Below are positions 13,501 through 24,400 of a DNA stretch of 64,000 bases, piece by piece (the first letter of the stretch is position 1; each line of letters starts with the position of its first letter). The position numbers and the translations under genes were made by a program. The stretch is from Bursaphelenchus xylophilus (lineage: Eukaryota; Nematoda; Chromadorea; Rhabditida; Aphelenchoididae). The DNA is taken from the NCBI GenBank assembly GCA_904066235.2, contig CAJFCV020000005.1, positions 7,311,501-7,375,500 on the forward strand. Reading direction: 5' to 3'. The notes under the pieces were generated by a model. It did no database searches. It was given only the letters and a program-made list of their open reading frames with translations, and was not told the DNA's origin.

Positions 13501-15732
13501 ACAAAAATGAAACATGAGGCTCCAGATGGATTTGAGGGATAACATGCAGAAATTTAAAGGTTGTGGGGACATAAAATACAACTTTTTAACGTCCAAATAC
13601 AGTTGAATATTTGTATTAAGGAACAGAGTGTGTGGAGAATTAGGAGAGAAGGTTAGAGAAAAAACATTTTTTAAAACCGTGTCTACATGAAGACAGAGCT
13701 CATGAACGGCTTGCAAATTCTTCACAGCTGTTACTGCAAAAATAAAAAAAAACGTTACAGTTTCGTATAACAAATCCTTCTATTACGAGGAAAAATCTCT
13801 AAAATTTAAGTAGCTCATTGCTACACAAGGGCAAGGCAATTTTCCGACAACTTTAAGGAGTGCTAAAAATGCAGCCTACATCCAGAAAATCGTGAAATTA
13901 AAGGGGAATGACCTCTTCTTGTCACCGAAAAGATATCTCAAATCCCGCCCCTTCCGGCGATCTTTTTGCTCCCATTGTAAAAAGAGTGCAAGAAAGTTCT
14001 TTCCAGGAAGATATAAAGTAATTTCATGCCTGACATTTATTGTAAAATACGAGTACATATCTTAAAAGTTCCTTAAAATCCCTAATTCAAATCAAAAATG
14101 CCATCGATATCATCGAAAGTACAAACAAAATCCATTCAAAATTATATGTCTCCATAAGGTTGCCATCAGAATACGAAAGACGTCCCAATTCCTCCAAATA
14201 AATGTAAGATTGTGTATGTAATATTCACCAGATCCCCTCTCTTTTTCACCCATTAAAAAGCGGGTTAGCCCTCATCGCTAATATCCGGCAGAAATGAATC
14301 AGAATAAACGATTCTGAAAGGCCAAATTTGGGGGAAATCCATGAAAAACCTGAGGAAATAAGGATAATATAAGGTTGCAGAAAAGGAAATAATAATTCTC
14401 CGAAAAATGCCATTTTCGCGGCGATTTCTTAGGATCTGTAATGTAAACATAAATCAAAATGTCAGAAATTTAATTTAACATCAGTAAAGAGCGGTGTTTG
14501 CCAGATGACAGTACTATTTATTTCTGCAAAAAAAAAAAGAAAAAAGTGTCATCAAAACCTCGAAAAATCTCATTTTTTTGTCAAAAAAGTTAGAATCTGC
14601 AATGTATAAATGTATCAAAATATCAGATATTTAATTTACTTCAGCGAAGAGTGGGATTTTTGTCAATTATAATACTGTTTTCGCACCTACGAGCCAAAAA
14701 TTCGGGAAAAAAGAGCAAAAACCCGCAAAAAATCCATTCCCTCTAAAAATCATGTCATTTCTGACGAACCGGTAATAAATAAACCCAAACCCCTTAGGCC
14801 GCACATTTGTGGAGGCAATCAGGCAGTGTAATCCAATCTCATCAACATTTTTTTGAATAGAAACGAAAGAATGGCAACAAAAAAGTAATTCAATAGTCAG
14901 AATTTAATCTGACGCTTAATTTTGGATCGGGAATTTTAATTATGCCGCGGCAAAGAGGCCCAGTCAAGGCGGGAAAAGGGAGATAAAGTTGTAGGAGGAT
15001 TATTATTAATCTGGCTTAACAGTTATCTTGAGAATCGAGGGAATTAGGAGGCTGGAAGAGCTCAATGAGCCGCAAGAATCAACACCGGAAGAGCTCCTGC
15101 TATTTTTTGCTGGATTTTTGCTGACAGAACTTTTAGGAAAAAGATACTTCGATGCAAAAATCAAAAATAAATACATAATTGATGATAAAGTCGACAAATT
15201 TTGAGATTTAGGGCATAGGACCAGAAATGGTGAAAATTTGGAAAAAACTGTTAGGCCACCATTTTCTTTGGTTAAAAATCTTGTTTGAAAATTTTGTACC
15301 ACAAGAAGTGGCATCAATTTTGCGAAATTTGCCAGAAATGAGTACAAAAAAAGAGAAGTAGAACGTTGAGCCGAGAGTCCGTCATCTCTTGTTTGCAAAG
15401 ATGGCCAAATATCTCGCCTGTGGCCACAAAGCGCGAACTAAGAATTTCGGAGATCAGTTTGTGACCATCAAGGACAGTTCGTATCCGTATACGTAAAATG
15501 TTTTCAATATGTTGGTTATATTAAGCCAAGGTCAGCGAAAAGTTCACTTTATCACGGTTTACTGTAGTTTCCTTACCTTGAAACGCGAGGTATGAGTGAA
15601 TGCCGAATTTCTTCGGACCACGCCATTCACTGTGGGTGGTAGACTGGGCTTGAACTGTGGCTCCTCGGACCGGCTGGCTGTGCGAACACGGTCCACCAAC
15701 AACGTCTCTGGAGGGGCTTTGTTCTCCGCCAT
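7557..15732 (-). CDS. Na-K-Cl cotransporter (SLC12A1/2/3-like), paralogue B
   Basis: Predicted Na-K-2Cl type cotransporter, 1317 aa from the distal start. Fourteen exons join in frame: 15732-15577, 12603-12448, 12397-12213, 12017-11655, 11524-11160, 11124-10957, 10867-9986, 9916-9705, 9618-9359, 9312-8963, 8750-8546, 8474-8433, 8256-7942, 7851-7557. Exon 1 (52 codons) ends ...HTSRFK and splices in phase 0 to VTPSSSN, giving SRFKV, the RFxV docking site used by SPAK/OSR1-type kinases (GCK-3 in worms). The YRNSTDETG...RPSMLEL block matches the phospho-regulatory region of NKCC. The transmembrane core carries [26 protein letters not shown] and [17 protein letters not shown]. One 294-codon exon encodes most of the later helices, where A has several exons. 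An extra acidic/basic low-complexity stretch (exons 8750-8546 and 8474-8433) lengthens the C-terminal domain relative to A. Alternative starts: proximal exon 12952-12881 (1289 aa), or the ATG at 12621. Confidence 0.92.
12881..12952 (-). other. alternative proximal first coding exon of paralogue B
   Basis: ATG at 12952 opens 24 codons starting [14 protein letters not shown] and ending RKLSNRFY, followed by a GTAGGATT donor at 12880-12873. It is in phase 0, so it joins the acceptor at 12604 to read NRFYV, again an RFxV motif. A polar, low-complexity N-terminus is usual for the family. This is a prediction from reading frame and splice signals only; no transcript is available here. Confidence 0.6.
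13047..13054. promoter_or_regulatory. palindromic CRE-like octamer TGACGTCA
   Basis: A perfect CREB/ATF-type palindrome about 95 bp upstream of the proximal alternative ATG at 12952 of paralogue B, in otherwise noncoding DNA. Position and perfection suggest a promoter element for the proximal isoform. The same octamer also occurs inside coding exons elsewhere in the window, so one match alone is weak evidence. Confidence 0.3.
14400..14720. repeat. degenerate two-copy tandem repeat, period about 161 bp
   Basis: The block starting near 14400 (cgaaaaatgc..., atctgtaatg at 14434, tttaatttaa, agagcggtg) recurs about 161 bp later (cgaaaaatctc, atctgcaatg at 14595, tttaatttac, agagtgggat). The copies have diverged clearly and contain small indels. 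The sequence is unrelated to the 159-bp array farther right despite the similar period. Confidence 0.6.
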
Positions 15733-18700
15733 TCTGATTCTAAACTTGAATATTGAATTTTTGCGACATTTTGTGTTTCGTATTTAGCACGTATTTACGA
15801 GTTCCAGCAAAGCTAATTCAAAATTACTGGTAAACAATCTTGAAAACGAAAAATTCCTGTTTTCGGGATATTTCTAATTTCCCACAGTTGAATAGCAAAT
15901 AGCTATATTGCTTGCGTTAATTCGATTACATATGAACCATATTTGGAGAACATGAATTCTACGCTCCCATGGGTCATATTCTACTCAGTAAAGGGCTCAA
16001 CAATTCCTTTAGGGATATCCGTAAACAAAAAAAAGGACAATGGGCGGATAATTGAGCTCATCCAAATTTTTTAAAGTCAAAATGATCGCGGAGGAAGAGG
16101 GCTAAAAGTGCATGGATAAACAAATTGCGCGAGGGTTTGGTAAATAAAGCAGTAAATGAAAAGATGCCACACTAAAATATTATGACATTTCACTATTTAA
16201 AAAAAGGATAATAATAAGAGATTGAGTGGACCGAAAACGAAGTTTATCGGATGGGCCATTCAGCTCCTCTCAACACTTTAAATCGATTTTTAAACCATGT
16301 TACAAGTTTGCTTGTTTAGTTCTCCATTGTCAGTGGTGTCCAATCCCTAACTAAACGTCAGTCCAACTATAAAACCTCGAACACCCTCTCCGAACAGCCA
16401 CATGTTGGCCAACACCCAAGTATAATATCATCTCCAAAGTATTCGATTTCACTCTCTCTCTCGTTTCCAAAGGGCACTCTAATACAAATAACAACCTCCT
16501 GAAACAGTTGACTATTAATGACCAGCACTTTGTTTACTCAAAGCGAATTGAAATAGTAAGTTAAAACCGTTCCCTCGATATAAATACTATTACTTTCCTA
16601 ATCTTCCCGATAAAAATTCGGGTCGGCGAAGGAGAAGCGAAACATTGTGGGTGTTGGTTTTTGTACTACTTAGGGAGATTACCAGTATTTATGGGTTGCG
16701 CGTAGAAGAAATTTAAAAAAAATGAAGAACATCTGGGAAGAAGATCATTAGTAATGCGTCTGAACAATCAGTTTAGCAAAAGGTGGGAAAAAATGTGACG
16801 CATCAATTCTTAGAGATGGTTAACAGCTATCAAATCCACATTGTTGTACGAACCGGAAGAAAAAAATAATTTTTATCACAACCTAGGAGATGCATGCCAG
16901 GGCAAATTGCAAAACTGTCACGGGAAAAATCTCTCATATGAGTTCAAGTCTACATGCCTGGGAGATCACCTTACCCTTCACAAAGACCCTCCAAACTCCT
17001 GATTTTCACACCTCCAAAACCCGTTAAAAACCTACCAAAAGACAGCTCAAAGTACCCTTATCGTTAGCCGGTTGGCAAAACAAGTACGATTCCATTGTTT
17101 TAACCGCCAAAACAAAAAAATTTTCCGGGTTTAATTGGCCGTAAAAAGGCTTTTCTGGCCGCGAATTCCGGCTCTCGGTTTCAAAATCTCCAAACACGGC
17201 ATGGGACGAGTCAAAAAGCCAAACTCTCTCAATTTCCCCAAAAGCCTTTCGGGCTTTTTGCATTGGTCATTTCGAGGGAAAATTCGGAAAACAAGAAATA
17301 ACAGTTCCTGAAAGGGTAATAAATGTCATCGTGAAGAAATTCGGAGAAAATTAAAATTCGTGAGTCATAAATAGGGGATAAACAACCCGAAATGTCATCT
17401 TGACGTTGCCAGACGTGCGAAAACCTATTTTGGGGCACAAAATAATGCCATTCTTGGAGTATTTTGCCAAATAATTCCCAAGGGCTTTATGAATCATACG
17501 AAAAAAGTGATGAAATGAAGAAAATATTATGTAAGGCTGCTTAATTTTGATGCAAAAGTTTGTTACACTGAAAACTATTGCCATGGCAATAAAATGATAT
17601 TGTTTTGAGCAATGTAGATCTTGGACCCCTGGTTTCATGCGAACCAAGGGCAAGTTTGAACACTTGGCCACATGGTATGGACCTGAGATAGTTCAAAAGC
17701 TAAGGATATGTAATGATATGAAATCTGGACTAGCAGAAAGGCTTTTAGAAACTGGTTGTAAACGATAGATAATGAATAAGAAACTGTTTTATCGCTAACC
17801 TGTGGGACGGAGAAAGGAAAAGACTTGCAATTAAAATGGACGATTTTGCAAAGAAATATTAAAATAGTCCTTGATTCGTCACTTGGTAAGTCAATCTTTA
17901 GCCAATGCAGAAAAAAATCTTACAAGGGCCTAATAGTAGTAATTGAAATTTTGAGCGTACAAAGTAAATTTTTTCTAAAACAGTTTGAATTGGAATTGAC
18001 ATAGCCACAGACAAGTCTCAGACTCCTAAGGAAGCCCACAGAAATCTTTTACCATGACATTATCTTCTATCCCGCCTTCCAACACGCCAAGGTGCCGTAA
18101 ATTGTGGACGGCATTTGTGGATAAACACAAATCCTGAATATCACATTACAACCGCCCGAAATACACCATTCTGCAGAAAATAGAACAACACGCCCTCGGG
18201 GCATTTCGTTTAGAGCATTAAGAAAATTAGAACGTTGCCCCTTGAGGCACAGAAAGGACTTATCTCGTTGATTATCTCAAGGGAAAAATTGGAAAAAGCG
18301 CAGAAATAAAGAATCCTGCAAAAATGAGCGATCAAAAATCTGAATAAACTGCAAAATACTGAAGATCAGAGAGCTCTTTGCCTCAGGGCAAGATCATTTT
18401 AAATTCGAATATCTGATCTGAGGTTCTTCGAGACGAGCAGCTGGTGTTTTAAATGAAAACGAACGGCTCGGTCCAAGGAAATATAAAGCAATAAGGGCCG
18501 TAATGAGAGGGACCTCCAATTCGAGGCGTCTTAATTCAAAAAAGAAAATTTAAATTGCCTTCCTAAAGAGATTTATGCACTGAAATCTAAGATGGCACTG
18601 CGAGAGAGCAATGATCTCTCATAGTATATTGCATAACTGATGGACCCTGTAATCTAAAGGACATCACGGCATATGTTGTTTATAGGAACGGATTTCATGC

Positions 18701-19320
18701 GTACTTGAACGCCCAGAGAAAGAAGTATGATTGCATGTCACACGGTTTGAAGGAAATGTATGGGGAAACAAAATAATTTTGAAGGCATAAGCAAAAATTG
18801 TTGTAATTTCGTAAAGAAAATGGACTTTATACTTGTACTATACATAAGACCATAAAATAGGCGAAACTAGGTGTCTCGTCTTGACGTGAAATCACAAATA
18901 CCATTGTAATTATGTTTCCAAAAATTTTTTTCCAAGTCGAAAGAGATGAGTTAAATTTGCATCAGTTTTATAACTCTAACATGTTTGCTTCAAGTTTTAA
19001 TAACATTGTAGTTTCAAAGGTTTCTTTTCTGTTGATTCTAATCATATGTATTTTCAAGCCTTTTTACATTAACATACTTTACATTGCCGTAGTTTATTAC
19101 TACATGTTTTATTTGCTGATTTGACCACAAGCTGGGTTCTGCATTGCCATTACAAGCAGTACGCCTCCGCATCCCCATCTGACTCCCTTTTAGTGTTCGC
19201 AAACTTTACTCGCAGTTGTGCAAACCTTGCAGCCAGAGGAGACTTAAAAAGCGCTTCGATCCGAGACTGGACTGTCCACTTTAGAGACTTGTTTCCCGTC
19301 TATTTTTAGAAGCTTTAGTT
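15733..19320. other. long intergenic region, no gene recognised
   Basis: About 3.6 kb between the divergently transcribed cotransporter B (-) and ShKT gene (+). It is AT-rich and contains a short CT run near 16450. Open frames are under 110 codons and show no domain or splice support. Promoters for both flanking genes should lie here, but I cannot point to a specific element. Confidence 0.5.
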
Positions 19321-20992
19321 ATGCTCATACTTTACTTACTGTACGCTTACTTATTACTAAATGATCGATCATTGGCTGATCCTTTAATTAATGCCGGAAC
19401 CTTATCATTGCCTTTGGCATTATCAGCGGCTGCCAAAAATAATGAAGAGAAGTTGTTGAGGATGGCGACAAGGGTGACTGGGAGTTCAAGCAACCCACTT
19501 AAAGTTAATTCGAAGCCAGTTTCAACGCCAGGGCAGAGTATTAGCTATGTCACAACGTCGAAAGTTTTCAGTACTGGCAGCTACAAACCTACCGATGCAG
19601 CTTCTTGGATGGCCACTCGATTTTCCCAGAACCCAAAGCACACGTCATCTCCTGCCTTCAAGTTTTTGTCGACAAGATATACGATAAATACTAGACCAAC
19701 GACAAAATTTATGATGAATGAACCACACAAAGATGACGTCATTGTAAGTACTCCAAAAATACCGCTCAAAAATAATCTGGTGACCAAGAAAACGATGATT
19801 ACTACAACTGCTCTACCAACAACTCTGACCACTCATTATGAAAGCCGACGCAGATGTCAGAGTAAAGATGGAGGAGCCTTTTATCCAAGCGCAACAACTT
19901 GTAAAAACGAAAGAAGCGATCGGGTTTGCTCTTACATATTCCACGCACCTGATCCAGTCACCGGAAAGAGAGATCCAAAGTGTAGTTTAGAAGGTAAGAA
20001 GTTGATTATGAGTTAATTTAAAGCTTTAAAGGTGCCCTTATGTTACACTTATTATTAACTTTATCTTAGGTATGGAAGACATTGCCAATTCCTGCCGAAA
20101 ACAATGTGCAATTTGCTGCGAACATATTGACTATGCTTGCGAAGATGACCACAGTAAGTCTTAAACTTTCTCGTAGCAGAATTATGATTTTTCAGACGAT
20201 ATAATCGCCTGTTCTAAACAGCTTGACAAGTGCCATATGTCCAAATGGTTTGATGTCTTATCCAAGTTTTGTGCTGGAAGCTGTGGACTCTGCACAAAGA
20301 CGGAATGTAGAGATTACAATGCGGACTGTAGAGAGAGGAAAGACGAATGTTTGGCATCGGATAAAATTGATGAAATGAGGGACAAATGTGCCAGAACTTG
20401 TGGATTTTGTGTTGTCGGAGGAGGAACGGGAGGTGATTGTAAGTTATTTCTTTATAAAAACTAAAGTCAATAAAAATGAGTGAACAAAAAGGCCCAAAGC
20501 ATGGTGTGTATATTGAACCTCAATCTGAAAACACATATTCGTGAAAGGAAAATATTTATTTTCGCGGTGTTCTAATTGAGAACCTATTACAAGTATCACA
20601 TTCCCAAATTCTCAATTGCAGTGCCATTCAACAAGCCAGCCGTCCCGCAATGCATCGACAGAGCTCCCAATTGCACCAATAATGAGCATCTCTGCGCCTC
20701 CCCGTTACACGCAGAGTTTATGATCAACTTCTGTGCTAAGACTTGTTTCAAATGCACAATCAACCCGAATGTCATTGTTCCGGTAATTGGAACTCCTCAC
20801 GACGTTAATGGAACGGCTGCTGTTCTTATGCCGGCTTCAGTAATCATCAACGCCGCAGCTCACAACAGCAAAATCTGTGAGGACCGGCATCCAAAATGTG
20901 CAATTTGGGTGTCGAAAGGGTTCTGTGTGCATGAAAAGTACACTGTGGAACAGAGGAGAGCGCTCTGTCCGAAGAGTTGTAAACTCTGTTGA
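19321..20992 (+). CDS. secreted protein with about five ShKT domains and a Thr/Ser-rich linker
   Basis: Predicted 456-aa secreted protein in four in-phase exons: 19321-19993, 20070-20153, 20196-20438, 20622-20992. The N-terminus MLILYLLYAYLLL is a signal peptide, with likely cleavage near SLA-DP. Residues of about 40-175 form a Ser/Thr/Pro-rich segment likely to be O-glycosylated. Cysteine modules follow: an atypical one (CQSKDGG...CAICC), then four ShKT modules ending CGLC, CGFC, CFKC and CKLC, each with six cysteines. ShKT modules are abundant in nematode secreted and cuticle-associated proteins; without a protease or oxidase domain here the biochemical role is open. Acceptor-like AGs at 19308-19309 and 19317-19318 precede the ATG. 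AATAAA lies at 21105-21110. The last ShKT module is duplicated at 38404-38590, beyond the satellite array. Confidence 0.9.
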
Positions 20993-21400
20993 AAGAATTT
21001 TAGTAATTTTATTTTTCAAAGCTGCCAGTCTGAATGTCTATATACATATTGTTTTCTACGCACACATATTGTTTTTTATTTGTATAAATTTGGAATACAG
21101 TAAAAATAAAAAACATTTTGACCGATTTTATTGAAAAAAAATTTATTTGCATTGTTCAAAAAAGCAAAGAAGAAGCAAATTCACCTAGGAGAAGTAATAA
21201 ACGAGATATTAGCGACGAACAATAATAAAAATTAGCTTATTGTAACAATCAATTGAGAAATTTGTCGACTTCTTTGGCTCTTCCATTTTTGGATTCTTGC
21301 TTGGTGTAAATAGATTCTGTCGAAAAACGGCCACTGTTTTCTTCCGAGAGCTTTCGTTTTCTTGAAATAGCGTTATCTGTGATCCGACGAACTTTGATTT
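20806..21400. repeat. left copy of the flanking direct duplication
   Basis: About 595 bp containing the last ShKT module, the short intergenic region and the 3' part of the bHLH last exon. It matches 38404-39009 in the same orientation. Over the ShKT-coding 187 bp I count four mismatches; the intergenic and bHLH parts carry more substitutions and small indels. Similarity starts at taatggaacggc and stops after ctttgattt, where the satellite array begins on this side. Confidence 0.92.
21238..21400 (-). pseudogene. 3' fragment of the HES-like bHLH gene, frameshifted
   Basis: Copy of most of the last bHLH exon (from IKVRRIT onward) lying against the left end of the array. Compared with the intact exon at 38846-39030 it has a 4-bp insertion after the STES codons and a 4-bp deletion near the end. 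It therefore loses the FSIDSLL tail and stops at DKFLN. The open frame runs on from the array into this fragment, giving a chimeric frame at 21249-21794 that is probably not a real protein. No start or bHLH domain is present. Confidence 0.85.
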
Positions 21401-24400
21401 GGCCGTAAAGTTTCGCCTTTTTTGGAGCCAAATAACGCCCGTACCAAGCCGAACACTCTGATATTACACTAGGCACTAATAAAAAATAAAGTGAATTAGA
21501 GATGTCGGAGTGAACTGACGTGACCTGTACCATTCGAAACAGTACAGAATGAAATTTCAAAACCCCAAGTTTCACCTTTTTTGGAGCCAAATTACGCCCG
21601 TACCAAGCCGAACACTCTGATATTACACTAGGCAATAATAAAAAATAAAGTGAATTAGAGATGTCGGAGTGAACTGACGTGACCTGTACCATTCGAAACA
21701 TTACAGAATGAAATTTCAAAACCCCAAGTTTCACCTTTTTTGGAGCCAAATTACGCCCGTACCATGCCGAACACTCTGATATTACACTAGGCACTAATAA
21801 AAAATAAAGTGAATTAGAGATGTCGGAGTGAACTGACGTGACCTACACCATTCGAAACATTACAGAATGAAATTTTAAAACCCCAAGTTTCACCATTTTT
21901 GGAGCCAAATTACGCCCGTACCATGCCGAACACTCTGATATTACACTAGGCACTAATAAAAAATAAAGTGAATTAGAGATGTCGGAGTGAACTGACGTGA
22001 CCTGTACCATTCGAAACAGTACAGAATGAAATTTCAAAACCCCAAGTTTCACCTTTTTTGGAGCCAAATTACGCCCGTACCAAGCCGAACACTCTGATAT
22101 TACACTAGGCAATAATAAAAAATAAAGTGAATTAGAGATGTCGGAGTGAACTGACGTGACCTGTACCATTCGAAACATTACAGAATGAAATTTCAAAACC
22201 CCAAGTTTCACCTTTTTTGGAGCCAAATTACGCCCGTACCATGCCGAACACTCTGATATTACACTAGGCACTAATAAAAAATAAAGTGAATTAGAGATGT
22301 CGGAGTGAACTGACGTGACCTACACCATTCGAAACATTACAGAATGAAATTTTAAAACCCCAAGTTTCACCATTTTTGGAGCCAAATTACGCCCGTACCA
22401 TGCCGAACACTCTGATATTACACTAGGCACTAATAAAAAATAAAGTGAATTAGAGATGTCGGAGTGAACTAATGTGACCTATACCATTCGAAACATTACA
22501 GAATGAAATTTTAAAACCCCAAGTTTCACCATTTTTGGAGCCAAATTACGCCCGTACCATGCCGAACACTCTGATATTACACTAGGCACTAATAAAAAAT
22601 AAAGTGAATTAGAGATGTCGGAGTGAATTGACGTGACCCACACCATTCGAAACATTACAGAATGAAATTTTAAAACCCCAAGTTTCACCATTTTTGGAGC
22701 CAAATTACGCCCGTACCAAGCCGGACACTCTGATATTACACTAGGCACTAATAAAAAATAAAGTGAATTAGAGATGTCGGAGTGAACTGACGTGACCTGT
22801 ACCATTCGAAACATTACAGAATGAAATTTCAAAACCCCAAGTTTCACCTTTTTTGGAGCCAAATTACGCCCGTACCATGCCGAACACTCTGATATTACAC
22901 TAGGCACTAATAAAAAATAAAGTGAATTAGAGATGTCGGAGTGAACTGACGTGACCTACACCATTCGAAACATTACAGAATGAAATTTTAAAACCCCAAG
23001 TTTCACCATTTTTGGAGCCAAATTACGCCCGTACCATGCCGAACACTCTGATATTACACTAGGCACTAATAAAAAATAAAGTGAATTAGAGATGTCGGAG
23101 TGAACTAATGTGACCTATACCATTCGAAACATTACAGAATGAAATTTTAAAACCCCAAGTTTCACCATTTTTGGAGCCAAATTACGCCCGTACCATGCCG
23201 AACACTCTGATATTACACTAGGCACTAATAAAAAATAAAGTGAATTAGAGATGTCGGAGTGAACTGACGTGACCCACACCATTCGAAACATTACAGAATG
23301 AAATTTTAAAACCCCAAGTTTCACCATTTTTGGAGCCAAATTACGCCCGTACCAAGCCGGACACTCTGATATTACACTAGGCACTAATAAAAAATAAAGT
23401 GAATTAGAGATGTCGGAGTGAACTGACGTGACCTACACCATTTGAAACACTACAGAATGAAATTTCAAAACCCCAAGTTTTACCATTTTTGGAGCCAAAT
23501 TACGCCCGTACCAAGCCGGACACTCTGATATTACACTAGGCACCAATAAAAAATAAAGTGAATTAGAGATGTCGGAGTGAACTGACGTGACCTATACCAT
23601 TCGAAACATTACAGAATGAAATTTTAAAACCCCAAGTTTCACCATTTTTGGAGCCAAATTACGCCCGTACCAAGCCGGACACTCTGATATTACACTAGGC
23701 ACCAATAAAAAATAAAGTGAATTAGAGATGTCGGAGTGAACCGACGTGACCTGTACCATTCGAAACATTACAGAATGAAATTTCAAAACCCCAAGTTTCA
23801 CCATTTTTGGAGCCAAATTACGTCCGTACCAAGCCGAACACTCTGATATTACACTAGGCACTAATAAAAAATAAAGTGAATTAGAGATGTCGGAGTGAAC
23901 TGACGTGACCTGTACCATTCGAAACATTACAGAATGAAATTTCAAAACCCCAAGTTTCACCTTTTTTGGAGCCAAATTACGTCCGTACCAAGCCGAACAC
24001 TCTGATATTACACTAGGCAATAATAAAAAATAAAGTGAATTAGAGATGTCGGAGTGAACTGACGTGACCTGTACCATTCGAAACATTACAGAATGAAATT
24101 TCAAAACCCCAAGTTTCACCTTTTTTGGAGCCAAATTACGCCCGTACCATGCCGAACACTCTGATATTACACTAGGCACTAATAAAAAATAAAGTGAATT
24201 AGAGATGTCGGAGTGAACTGACGTGACCCACACCATTCGAAACATTACAGAATGAAATTTTAAAACCCCAAGTTTCACCATTTTTGGAGCCAAATTACGC
24301 CCGTACCAAGCCGAACACTCTGATATTACACTAGGCACTAATAAAAAATAAAGTGAATTAGAGATGTCGGAGTGAACTGACGTGACCTACACCATTCGAA

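Larger units (their letters stand above)
12604..15576 (-). other. first intron of paralogue B, containing an internal promoter region
   Basis: Nearly 3 kb between the distal first exon and the shared second exon. It holds the proximal alternative first exon (12952-12881), a palindromic CRE-like octamer and a degenerate 161-bp duplication. The 130-codon open frame at 15006-15398 (-) has no recognisable domain and I do not call it a gene. Confidence 0.6.

Noticed and set aside
15006..15398. 130-codon minus-strand frame
   Set aside because: It lies in the first intron of cotransporter B, is low in complexity and has no domain or splice support.
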